A stretch of DNA of 64,000 bases, taken from assembly GCA_003852775.1 (NCBI GenBank), contig RDDZ01000035.1, positions 1-64,000 on the forward strand. Direction: 5' to 3'. How positions within the stretch are numbered: the stretch's first letter is position 1; every line of letters starts with the position of its first letter. The notes beneath the pieces were generated by a model. The model made no database searches. It saw only the letters and a program-made list of their open reading frames with translations, and was not told the DNA's origin. The DNA is from Microbacteriaceae bacterium (GTDB lineage Bacteria; Actinomycetota; Actinomycetes; Actinomycetales; Microbacteriaceae). Positions 11,504-20,732 of the stretch are shown here, one piece after another. The position numbers and the translations under genes were made by a program.

Positions 11504-12339
11504 CCCGTCACGGAGCGGACGAGACGCGCCGCGAGTTCCCCATCCCGGGGCGCTCGGGTGAGAGCGTCACGCTCGCGTGGGCGGCGGTCACGGATGTGGG
11601 TCGCCGACGCCAGGCGAACGAGGACAGCCTCATCGTGCAGCCACCCGTGTTCGCGGTGGCCGACGGGATGGGCGGCCACGCCGCAGGGGACCGCGCGAGC
11701 GCCGCCGCCGTCGACCGGCTCCACGCCCTCGCCGACCGCGACGACGTCGACAGCGGCGTCGTGGCCGAGGCGCTCACGCTCGCCGCGCAGGACATCGACG
11801 ACCTCGCGGAGCACCTGCAGCTCGGTGCGGGGACGACGGTCACGGGGGCCGTGCTCGACCTCGCCTCCGCCGACGATCCCTCCTTCGTCGTGTTCAACGT
11901 GGGCGACAGCCGCGTCTACAGCTTCGAGGGCAACGACCTCGCGCAGGTCACCCACGACCACTCGGTCGTGCAGGAGCTCGTCGACGCGGGACTCATCTCC
12001 GCGGACGACGCGGAGGGGCACCCCGAGTCGAACGTCGTCACGCGCGCGCTCGGCTTCCGCGAGGTGCCGCGCCCCGACTACTGGCGCGTGCCGATCCGGG
12101 CTGGCCTGCGCCTGCTGCTGTGCTCGGACGGGCTCACGAAGGAGCTCGGCGCCGAGCGGCTGCGCCTGCACCTCGCCGCCCGGCTCTCGGCCACCGAGAC
12201 CGCCGGCGCGCTCGTGGACGCCGCGCTCGCGGCGGGCGGTCGCGACAACATAACGGTCATCGTGATCGACGTGCTCGACGCACCGGAGACGACCGACCGG
12301 TCTGCCTACAATGAAGGCTCGACGGGGGCGAGGGGGTAG
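11500..12339 (+). CDS. PP2C-type Ser/Thr protein phosphatase
   Basis: RRQANEDSLIV, VFAVADGMGGHAAGDRAS, FNVGDSRVY, CSDGLTKEL, GGRDNITVIVIDV. Confidence 0.95.
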   Translation: MTRHGADETRREFPIPGRSGESVTLAWAAVTDVGRRRQANEDSLIVQPPVFAVADGMGGHAAGDRASAAAVDRLHALADRDDVDSGVVAEALTLAAQDIDDLAEHLQLGAGTTVTGAVLDLASADDPSFVVFNVGDSRVYSFEGNDLAQVTHDHSVVQELVDAGLISADDAEGHPESNVVTRALGFREVPRPDYWRVPIRAGLRLLLCSDGLTKELGAERLRLHLAARLSATETAGALVDAALAAGGRDNITVIVIDVLDAPETTDRSAYNEGSTGARG

Positions 12340-12341
12340 CC

Positions 12342-13787
12342 GTGGCACGACGACTGCCGTCCCAGCCGCCCGTCCTCCCGGGCTTCTCGCACGTCCACGT
12401 CCTGGGGTCGGGCGGGTTCGCCGACGTGTTCCTCTACGAGCAGAACATGCCTCGTCGCCAGGTGGCCGTGAAGGTCATGCTGAGCGAGGTCGTCAACGAC
12501 CAGGTGCGCCAGATGTTCCAGGCCGAGGCGAACCTCATGGCGCAACTGAGCACGCATCCGTCGATCCTCACCGTCTACCAGGCGAGCGTGTCGAGCGACG
12601 GCCGCCCGTACCTCGTCATGGAGCTGTGCTCGTCGTCGCTCTCGGAGCGCTACCGGCGCGAGCCCATCCCGGTGCCCGAGGTGCTGCGGATCGCGATCAA
12701 GATCGGCTCCGCCGTCGAGACGGCGCACCGCGCGGGCGTGCTGCACCGCGACATCAAGCCGTCGAACATCCTGCAGACGGCGTACGGCCACCCCGTGCTC
12801 TCCGACTTCGGCATCGCGTCGACGCTCGGGAGCCAGAAGGACGAGAGCTCCGTGGGGCTCTCGATCCCGTGGTCGGCACCCGAGGTGCTGCTCGACGAGA
12901 CGCCCGGCTCCGTCGCGAGCGAGGTGTGGTCGCTCGCCGCGACCGTGTACTCGCTCCTCGCGGGACGCTCGCCGTTCGAGATCCCGGGCGGCGCGAACAC
13001 CTCGAGCGACCTCATGGGCCGCATCGCGCGCGCCAAGCCGCAGCCGATCGGGCGGCCCGACGTGCCGGCGAGCCTCGAGGCCGTGCTGCGGAAGGCGATG
13101 TCGCGTCGCCCCGAGCACCGGCCCGCGAGCGCGCTCGAGCTCGTGCGCGAGCTCCAGCTCGTCGAGACGGAGCTCGGACTGCCGCAGACCGCGGCCGAGA
13201 TCGCGATGGACGACTGGGCGCTCGGCACGGTCGGCGACCAGGAGGAGCGCACACGGCTGCGTCCCGTGAGCTCGGGCGGCGAGGCCCCGCGGCCCGGCCG
13301 CCGGCGTCGTCGCGCGGCGGCCACGTCGGCCGAGAACTACGCTCCCGTCGGCACCGTGCGCGACCGCAGCGGGTCCGCCAGTCCCTTCTCCCGCAGCGCC
13401 CCCGAGGCGTCGCCCGGCATCCGGCGGATGGCGTGGCTGCTCGCGGGTGCCGCGGCGCTCGTGACGGTGCTCGGCGTCGTGGCCCTCGTGGTGCTCGTGC
13501 GCGCCTTCGGCTCGGACATCCCGACGGTGTCCGACATCCGCGCCGACCTCGGTGCCGCCGGCCGCGTGGAGTTCAGCTGGAGCGACCCCGGCCTCGACCC
13601 GGGCGACCGTTACCAGATCACCGTCACGGAGGACGGCATCGCCTCGACGCCGGCCCTGCAGGAGGCCGACCGCTTCGTCGTCGACGCCGACCCCGGCAGC
13701 ACCGTCTGCCTGTCGGTCGCGGTCAACCGGAACGGCACCACGGGCCCGGCGAGCGCGCAGAAGTGCGTGGACGCGGTCGGAGGCTGA
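12342..13787 (+). CDS. Ser/Thr protein kinase with TM segment and FN3-like extracellular domain
   Basis: GSGGFADVFLYEQ, VAVKVM, VLHRDIKPSNILQ, SDFGIAS; TM MAWLLAGAAALVTVLGVVALVVLVRAF; ectodomain IRADLGAAGRVEFSWSDPGLDPGDRYQITV resembles FN3. Confidence 0.93.
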   Translation: MARRLPSQPPVLPGFSHVHVLGSGGFADVFLYEQNMPRRQVAVKVMLSEVVNDQVRQMFQAEANLMAQLSTHPSILTVYQASVSSDGRPYLVMELCSSSLSERYRREPIPVPEVLRIAIKIGSAVETAHRAGVLHRDIKPSNILQTAYGHPVLSDFGIASTLGSQKDESSVGLSIPWSAPEVLLDETPGSVASEVWSLAATVYSLLAGRSPFEIPGGANTSSDLMGRIARAKPQPIGRPDVPASLEAVLRKAMSRRPEHRPASALELVRELQLVETELGLPQTAAEIAMDDWALGTVGDQEERTRLRPVSSGGEAPRPGRRRRRAAATSAENYAPVGTVRDRSGSASPFSRSAPEASPGIRRMAWLLAGAAALVTVLGVVALVVLVRAFGSDIPTVSDIRADLGAAGRVEFSWSDPGLDPGDRYQITVTEDGIASTPALQEADRFVVDADPGSTVCLSVAVNRNGTTGPASAQKCVDAVGG

Positions 13788-13789
13788 CC

Positions 13790-16700
13790 GTGCGCCGCTG
13801 GCTGTCCGCCCACCGCTCCTCGTTCGCGGCCCTCGCGAGCGGCACGGTCGTCGCGGCCCTCGTGGCGACCCTCGCCGTCGTGTCGACGGGCTACACGGCA
13901 CAGCGGATGGATCTGACGGACCCCTCGGTGTGGGTCTCGTCGCGTGACGAGGGCGCCGTGGGCCGCGCCAACACGCAGGTGTTCGAGCTCGACAGCGTGC
14001 TGCCGGTCGACGCCGACGCGCCCGAGGTCGTGCAGTCGGGCTCGACCGTGCTGCTCGTCGACCCCGGCAGCGCGACGGTGCGCGCGATCGACCCCGCGTC
14101 GGCCGAGCTCGGCGACGACGTCGCCCTTCCTCCGCAGGATCCCGAGCTGTTCCTCGCGGACGACCGCGTCATCATCGTCGCGCAGGGCACGGGCGAGGTC
14201 TGGTTCGTGCCGCTCGGCGACCTCGCCTCGTTCGACGCGGCCGCGCCCTCGAACCTGAGCCTCGGCGCCGACGCCGTCGTCGCCGTGAGCGAGACGGGCG
14301 CGATGCTCGCGTACGTGCCCGAGACGCGACAGGTGTGGCGCGTCGCGCCCGGCGACGCCGTCGTGGGGGAGCGCTGGGACGTCGAGTGGGGCGGCGAGGC
14401 CGAGCCCACGGACGCCGTGCAGCTCACCGTGGTCGGCGAGCGCTGGGCGGTGCTCGACGTCACGACGCGCGAGCTCGCGACGGAGGCGGGAGTGCGCGCC
14501 CTCGACGACGACGCGCTCGGCGGTTCGGTGCGCATCCAGCAGCCCGGTCCCGCGAACGCGCGCGTGCTCATCGCCCACTCGGGTGGTCTCCTCGGCGCCG
14601 ACATGCAGGGCGGCGAGCCGACGGTGCTCGTCGAGGACGCGGCGGGCGTGCCGGCGCGTCCCGTCGTGGTCGCCGGCTGCCGCTTCGCCGCGTGGACCAC
14701 GGGCGAGGCGTGGCGCCGCTGCGGCTCGGACCAGGCCGACACGCTCTCGCTCGCCGGGATGGACGGTGGCGCCCAGCTCTCGTTCGCCGTCAACGGCGCG
14801 AGCGTCGCCCTCACCGACGCCCTGAGCGGCTCGACGTGGGCCGTGCAGTCGCGCGGGGAGCTCATCGACAACTGGGACGAGCTCATCACCGACGAGGAGA
14901 CCGAGCAGGAGCAGCCCGAGGCGGACGACGAGACCCCGCCCGAGCTCGAGGAGCTGCAGGAGCCGCCCGTCGCCGTCGACGACGTCTTCGGCGCGCGTCC
15001 GGGCCGCTCGAGCATCCTGCCCGTGCTCCTGAACGACTACGACCCGAACGGCGACGTGCTCGTCGTGACGTCGTTCACCCCGATCGACGAGGCGCTCGGC
15101 CGGCTCGACCTCGTGAGCCGCAACCAGCAGCTGCAGATCACGCTGAGCCCCACGGCATCCGGATCCTTCACCTTCGGCTACACGATCAGCGACGGACGCG
15201 GCGGCACGGCGAGCGCGACGGTCACGCTCGAGGTGCGCGGCGAGGATGAGAACTCGCCGCCGCGCCAGGTGCGCACCTCCACCGCGACGGTCGGCCAGGG
15301 CGGTCGCGTGTCGACGCAGGTCATCAACGACTGGGTCGACCCCGACGGCGACGCCGTGTACCTCACGGGCGCGTCGATCGCGGCGCCCGACCAGGTCGCG
15401 TACAAGCCCGACGGCGTCGTCGTCTTCACCGACGGCGGCGAGGTCACCGGCCAGAAGACGGTCGCGCTCACGGTCTCGGACGGACGCGCGGAGGCCGCGG
15501 GCCTGCTCCAGGTGACGGTGCGCGCCCGCGGCGACGTGCCGATCCTCATCGAGCCGTGGGTCGCCCTCGCGACCGCAGGCGACGAGATCACGGTGCGTCC
15601 CCTGCGGTACGCCCGCGGCGGCAACGGGACGCTGCGCCTCGGCGGCGTCCCGCCCAAGGCCGGCACGACGATCGTCGCGAGCTTCGAGGCGGGCACCTTC
15701 ACCTTCCAGTCCGAGCAGGTCGGCACCCACTACGTCGAGTTCACGGTGACCGACGGTACGCAGACGGCCACCGGCACCGTGCGCATCGACGTGTCCGCAC
15801 CCGCCGACGCCTCGACGCGGCCCATCACGGTGCCGAAGACGATGTTCATCACGTCGCAGAGCTCGCAGACCGTGGACCCGCCGACCTCCGACATCGACCC
15901 CGCGGGCGGCGTGCTCGTCGTGACGGGCGTCATGAACATCCCGGCGGGGTCCGGCATCCAGGCGGAGGTGCTCGACCAGCGGCTCATCCGCGTGACCCTC
16001 ACGGCCCCGCTCGAGGCCCCCGTGGCGTTCAACTACCGGATCAGCAACGGCCTCGCGGAGGCGGAGGGCACGATCACGGTCGTCGAGATCCCGACGCCGC
16101 AGCGCCTCCAGCCGCCCATCGCGACCGACGATCAGGTCACGGTGCGCGTGGGCGACACGGTCGACATCCCCGTGCTCGACAACGACGAGCAGCCGGACGG
16201 GCTCGACATCACGCTCCTGCCCGACCTCGCCCAGGAGCTCGCGGAGGACGCCGGCCTGCTCTTCGTCTCGGGCGACCGTCTGCGCTACCTCGCCCCGCAG
16301 ACCGCCGGCAACTACACGGCCGTCTACTCCATCGCGGGGCCCGACGGCCAGACGGCGCAGGCCCGCGTCGTCATCTCGGTGCGCGAGCGTAACGCGGCCA
16401 CCAACAACCCGCCCGTGCCGCGGCCCGTGACGGCGCGCGTGCTCGCCGGCAACACCGTGCGCATCGAGATCCCGACGAGCGGCATCGACCCCGACGGCGA
16501 CGCCGTGCAGCTCGTCGGCCAGGCGACCAACCCCGAGAAGGGGAGCGTGCTCGCCGTCGAGGGCAGCACGATCGTCTACCAGGCGGGGGACTACTCCTCG
16601 GGCACCGACGTCTTCCAGTACGCCGTCGTCGACGGTCTCGGTGCCCGGGCCACGGGCACCGTGCGCGTCGGCATCTCGCCCGCGCTCGAGGGCGGACGCA

Positions 16701-19700
16701 ACCCCGTCGCGAACCTCGACTCGGTGCTCGTGCGGCCCGGGCGGACGGTCGCCGTGCGGGCGCTCCTCAACGACTCCGACCCAGACGGCTCGGCGCTGCG
16801 CATCCGTCAGGTCGAGCCGACGACCGTCGGTGTGACGGCCGAGATCGTCAACGACGAGATCGTGCGGATCACACCGCCGCGCCAGCCGGGCGACTACAGC
16901 GTCATCTACACGATCGAGAACGAGACGGGCGGCACGAGCTCGAACTTCATCCGCGTCACGGTCGACGAGAACGCGCCGCTCTCGCGGCCGAGCGTCCAGG
17001 ACTCCATCCTGAGCGTGACCGACGTGCTCGACCGCGAGACCGTCGACGTGGCCGTGCTCGACCGGGTGTTCTTCGCCGACGGCGAGGTGGGCGACCTCGG
17101 GGTCGAGCTCGTGCCGGGCTTCGGCGACTCGGCCCGCGTACTCCCCGACAAGCGCGTCCGCGTCGAGATCGGCGACCGGAGTCAGATCATCCCGTTCGCG
17201 GTCGTGCACCCCGAGAACCCCGCGGTGCGCGGCTACGCGTTCATCCGCGTGCCCGGCTACGACGACGCGCTCCCGCAGATCAACACGAAGGCGCCGCCGC
17301 TCGTCGTGAAGAGCGAGTCGACGCTGCGGATCGACCTCGCGAAGTACGTCGTCGCGCTCGGCGGATCGCGCGTGCGGATCACCGACCCGAGCACCGTGCG
17401 CGCGACCCACGCCGACGGCGGGCCGCTCGTCGTCGACGAGAGCACGCTGCAGTACCGCTCGGCCGACCGCTACTGGGGTCCGGCCTCGATCACCTTCGAG
17501 GTGACGGACGGGCGGTCGGCAAGCGACCCCGAGGGGCACGTGACGACGCTCTCGCTGCCCATCCAGGTGGAGCCGCGCGACAACCAGCCACCGATCTTCA
17601 CGGGCGGCGTCGTCGAGTTCGAGCCCGGGCAGCAGAAGGAGCTCGACCTCGTCAAGCTCACGAAGTACCCGTACGACGACGACATCGACGAGCTCAGCTA
17701 CACCGTGCTCGAGCCGCTCCCGACGGGCTTCAGCTACCAGCTCAACGGCCAGCGCCTCCTGCTCAGGGCCGACCCGACCACCGTGAAGGGCACGACGACG
17801 AGCATCACCCTCGCCGTGCGCGACGCGCTCTCGGAGGGCCAGAGCGGCCGCGTGCAGCTGCGCGTCGTGCCGTCGACGCGGCCGCTCGCACGCCCCGCCC
17901 CGGACCGCGCGGTCACCCAGCGCGGGCAGACGACGGTCGTCGACGTGCTCGCCAACGACTACGCCACCAACCCGTTCCCGGACGTGCCGCTGCGCGTCGT
18001 CGCGATCCAGGGCCTCGACGGGGCGAGCCTCCCGCCGGGCGTGAACATCACGCCGAACGCCGACCGCTCGCGCCTCTCGGTGACCGTCTCCGACACCGCC
18101 GAGCCCGTCGACGTCACGCTGCAGTACCAGGTGGCGGACGCCACGGGCGACCCCGAGCGCTACACGTGGGGCCTCGTGACGATCTCGGTGCAGGACGTGC
18201 CCGACCCGGTGAGCAACCTGCGCGTCACCGAGTTCGGCGACCGCCTGCTCCGGCTCTCGTGGGTGCCCGGGCCGTTCAACAACTCGCCCATCACCGAGTA
18301 CCGGGTGACGGCGCTCGACACGACCGGCGCCGTCGCGTCGACGACGGTGTGCACGATCACGGCGGGCTGCGCCGTGACGACCCCGGGCAACGGTCCCGAC
18401 CACGCGCTGCGGCTCTCGGTCGTCGCCGTCAACGCGCTCGGCGAGTCCGATCCCACGCATCTGCCCGGCACGATCTGGTCGGATGTCATCCCGCCGCCGC
18501 CCGCCGCCGTCACGGCCACGCCCGTCGACCACGGCCTGCGCGTCGTGTGGCAGAAGCCCGCCGCCGGCGCGGGGACGCCCATCGACTCCTACGTCGTGAC
18601 CGTCGGGGGCTTCTCGTCGACGGTGTCGGTGTCGCCCGGCGACGCGGTCGGCACGGAGTACAGCCGCGTCGTCACGAACCCCGCGATCGCCAACGGCAGC
18701 GCGGTCGGCTTCACCGTGAGCGCGCGCAACAAGGCGCCGAACTCGCTCGCCACCTGGAACGAGGCGGGCGGGACGGCGACGCCCGCGGGGCCGCCGATCC
18801 TCACGGCGAGCCCGAGCGCGGCGGCGTCGATGACCGACGGCACGAGCGCGACCGTCACCTGGGCCGGTTCGTTCACCGCCAACGGCCGCGCCATCACCGC
18901 CTACTACGTCGCGCGGCACGGCGGCACCCCGCCCGCCTGCACCGTCACGGGCGTCGAGAGCGGCGCCCCGAGCTTCACACCGCCGTCCGGGCCCGGCGTG
19001 CAGGCCGTCGGGACCGCGACGACCGCGACGTTCACCGGCCTCTCGCCCGACGAGACCTACAACTTCACCGTCTACGCCTACAACGGTCAGGGCTGCACGG
19101 CGTCCGGCACCGTGACCGCGATCCCGCGCGCGCAGCCCGGCACCGTCGTGTCGGTCGCCGTCGACGCGCCGACCGCGCGCGACGGCGGGTACTGGGACTT
19201 CCGCCTCACGAGCCTCACGACCTCGGGCGGCTCCTCGCCCGACTCGTTCGTGTACCGCCTGAGCGGCGGCACGACCGACACGACCCAGTACGGTCCGGTG
19301 CCGTTCAACACCTTCCTGACCTCGGGCGTCACGCACTACGGCAACGACGTCTCCGTCGAGGTGAAGGCCTGCCGCCAGTACGAGGTGCTGCTCTGCAGCG
19401 AGAACTGGTCGACGCCGTTCCACCTCGGCCGGCCGGTCAGCATCCAGATGAGCGGCCTGCAGGCGATCGTCACCAAGCCGCCGCTCACGCTGCTCGACCC
19501 CGGCGAGGGCTACTGGACCTGGACGGGCGCCCCGGCCGTCGCGGACGGCGGCCCCGGCTACGACAGCGTGAGCATCACGTGCGGCCCGGCCGACGACCCC
19601 GGGACGCCCACCCAGTGCGAGGTCGTGGGGGCGGGGCTGCTCGGCGCCGACTACCCCGACCTGGTCGTGACGGTGGGAGCCAACGGCACGACGTATACGC

Positions 19701-19732
19701 GAACATACAACTGGGCGAGCACCCCCCACTGA
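13790..19732 (+). CDS. giant membrane-anchored Ig-like/cadherin-like and FN3 repeat protein (1980 aa)
   Basis: N-terminal TM SFAALASGTVVAALVATLAVVS; repeated ND.DPDGD-type motifs; C-terminal FN3 repeats (VSNLRVTEFGDRLLRLSWVPGPFNNSPITEYRVTA...). GTG 13790. Confidence 0.9.
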   Translation: MRRWLSAHRSSFAALASGTVVAALVATLAVVSTGYTAQRMDLTDPSVWVSSRDEGAVGRANTQVFELDSVLPVDADAPEVVQSGSTVLLVDPGSATVRAIDPASAELGDDVALPPQDPELFLADDRVIIVAQGTGEVWFVPLGDLASFDAAAPSNLSLGADAVVAVSETGAMLAYVPETRQVWRVAPGDAVVGERWDVEWGGEAEPTDAVQLTVVGERWAVLDVTTRELATEAGVRALDDDALGGSVRIQQPGPANARVLIAHSGGLLGADMQGGEPTVLVEDAAGVPARPVVVAGCRFAAWTTGEAWRRCGSDQADTLSLAGMDGGAQLSFAVNGASVALTDALSGSTWAVQSRGELIDNWDELITDEETEQEQPEADDETPPELEELQEPPVAVDDVFGARPGRSSILPVLLNDYDPNGDVLVVTSFTPIDEALGRLDLVSRNQQLQITLSPTASGSFTFGYTISDGRGGTASATVTLEVRGEDENSPPRQVRTSTATVGQGGRVSTQVINDWVDPDGDAVYLTGASIAAPDQVAYKPDGVVVFTDGGEVTGQKTVALTVSDGRAEAAGLLQVTVRARGDVPILIEPWVALATAGDEITVRPLRYARGGNGTLRLGGVPPKAGTTIVASFEAGTFTFQSEQVGTHYVEFTVTDGTQTATGTVRIDVSAPADASTRPITVPKTMFITSQSSQTVDPPTSDIDPAGGVLVVTGVMNIPAGSGIQAEVLDQRLIRVTLTAPLEAPVAFNYRISNGLAEAEGTITVVEIPTPQRLQPPIATDDQVTVRVGDTVDIPVLDNDEQPDGLDITLLPDLAQELAEDAGLLFVSGDRLRYLAPQTAGNYTAVYSIAGPDGQTAQARVVISVRERNAATNNPPVPRPVTARVLAGNTVRIEIPTSGIDPDGDAVQLVGQATNPEKGSVLAVEGSTIVYQAGDYSSGTDVFQYAVVDGLGARATGTVRVGISPALEGGRNPVANLDSVLVRPGRTVAVRALLNDSDPDGSALRIRQVEPTTVGVTAEIVNDEIVRITPPRQPGDYSVIYTIENETGGTSSNFIRVTVDENAPLSRPSVQDSILSVTDVLDRETVDVAVLDRVFFADGEVGDLGVELVPGFGDSARVLPDKRVRVEIGDRSQIIPFAVVHPENPAVRGYAFIRVPGYDDALPQINTKAPPLVVKSESTLRIDLAKYVVALGGSRVRITDPSTVRATHADGGPLVVDESTLQYRSADRYWGPASITFEVTDGRSASDPEGHVTTLSLPIQVEPRDNQPPIFTGGVVEFEPGQQKELDLVKLTKYPYDDDIDELSYTVLEPLPTGFSYQLNGQRLLLRADPTTVKGTTTSITLAVRDALSEGQSGRVQLRVVPSTRPLARPAPDRAVTQRGQTTVVDVLANDYATNPFPDVPLRVVAIQGLDGASLPPGVNITPNADRSRLSVTVSDTAEPVDVTLQYQVADATGDPERYTWGLVTISVQDVPDPVSNLRVTEFGDRLLRLSWVPGPFNNSPITEYRVTALDTTGAVASTTVCTITAGCAVTTPGNGPDHALRLSVVAVNALGESDPTHLPGTIWSDVIPPPPAAVTATPVDHGLRVVWQKPAAGAGTPIDSYVVTVGGFSSTVSVSPGDAVGTEYSRVVTNPAIANGSAVGFTVSARNKAPNSLATWNEAGGTATPAGPPILTASPSAAASMTDGTSATVTWAGSFTANGRAITAYYVARHGGTPPACTVTGVESGAPSFTPPSGPGVQAVGTATTATFTGLSPDETYNFTVYAYNGQGCTASGTVTAIPRAQPGTVVSVAVDAPTARDGGYWDFRLTSLTTSGGSSPDSFVYRLSGGTTDTTQYGPVPFNTFLTSGVTHYGNDVSVEVKACRQYEVLLCSENWSTPFHLGRPVSIQMSGLQAIVTKPPLTLLDPGEGYWTWTGAPAVADGGPGYDSVSITCGPADDPGTPTQCEVVGAGLLGADYPDLVVTVGANGTTYTRTYNWASTPH

Positions 19733-19760
19733 CCCCGATCCCGACGCGAGAGGACACCCC

Positions 19761-20732
19761 ATGACGATGACGCCCGAGCAGGCGAGCGCCTTCCACGAGA
19801 CGTTCGGCCGACTCGTGTCCGGCGTCGAGCAGGTGCTGCTCGGCAAGACCTTCGTCGTGCGGCTGGGGTTCATCGCGCTGTTCAGCGAGGGGCACCTGCT
19901 CCTCGAGGACTTCCCGGGCACCGGCAAGACCTCGCTCGCCCGCGCGATCGCGCAGAGCGTCGACGGATCGAGCAACCGCATCCAGTTCACGCCGGACCTC
20001 CTGCCCGGCGACATCACGGGCGTGAGCGTCTACGACCAGCGCTCGGGGCAGTTCGAGTACCACGAGGGGCCGGTCTTCGCGAACGTCGTGCTCGCCGACG
20101 AGATCAACCGCGCGAGCCCGAAGACGCAGGCCGCGCTGCTCGAGGTCATGGAGGAGGGACGCGTGACGGTCGACGGCGCGACCCACCCCGTCGGCGCGCC
20201 GTTCATGGTCATCGCGACCCAGAACCCGATCGAGCAGGCCGGCACCTACCGCCTGCCCGAGGCGCAGCTCGACCGCTTCCTCCTCAAGGCCTCGATCGGC
20301 TACCCGGACCACGCGGCGACCGTGCGCATCCTCGAGGGTGCGGGCGTGCGCGCCCACGACACGGTCATCCCGCCCGTCATCTCCGCCGCGGAGGTCGTCG
20401 AGCTCGCGGCCCTCGTGCGCACGGTGCACGTCGACCCGACCATCAACGACTACGTGTCGCGTCTCGTCGAGGCGACCCGCTCGGCCGTCGAGGTGCGGCT
20501 CGGCGTGAGCGTGCGCGGCGCGCTCGCGCTCGTGCGGGCGGCCAAGACGCTCGCCGCCGCGAGCGGACGCCACTACGTCGTGCCGGACGACATCAAGTCG
20601 CTCGCCGAGCCCGTGCTCGCGCACCGCCTCGTGCTCGACCCGGAGGCCGAGTTCGACGGCGTCACGGCGTCGAGCATCATCGGCCAGCTCCTCCTCGAGA
20701 CCCCGCCCCCGAGCGATCGGCAGGCCGTGTGA
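19761..20732 (+). CDS. MoxR-family AAA ATPase
   Basis: LLLEDFPGTGKTSLARAIAQ, VVLADEINRASPKTQAALLEVMEEGRVTVDG, ATQNPIEQAGTYRLPEAQLDRFLL. Confidence 0.97.
   Translation: MTMTPEQASAFHETFGRLVSGVEQVLLGKTFVVRLGFIALFSEGHLLLEDFPGTGKTSLARAIAQSVDGSSNRIQFTPDLLPGDITGVSVYDQRSGQFEYHEGPVFANVVLADEINRASPKTQAALLEVMEEGRVTVDGATHPVGAPFMVIATQNPIEQAGTYRLPEAQLDRFLLKASIGYPDHAATVRILEGAGVRAHDTVIPPVISAAEVVELAALVRTVHVDPTINDYVSRLVEATRSAVEVRLGVSVRGALALVRAAKTLAAASGRHYVVPDDIKSLAEPVLAHRLVLDPEAEFDGVTASSIIGQLLLETPPPSDRQAV

Noticed and set aside
16000-19000. Possible DNA-level tandem repeat array inside the giant gene
   Set aside because: Repeats are visible at protein motif level only; I could not see long identical nucleotide repeats.
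12311-19732. 2473-aa plus-strand ORF suggesting a larger giant protein
   Set aside because: The first ~490 codons overlap the kinase in another frame and are Arg/Pro-rich; the signal/TM start at GTG 13790 follows the kinase stop by 2 nt.
13610-20017. 2135-aa antisense ORF opposite the giant repeat protein
   Set aside because: High-GC third-position bias removes stops from the antisense frame; translation is Arg/His/Asp/Val-rich and low in hydrophobic cores, with no recognisable domain.
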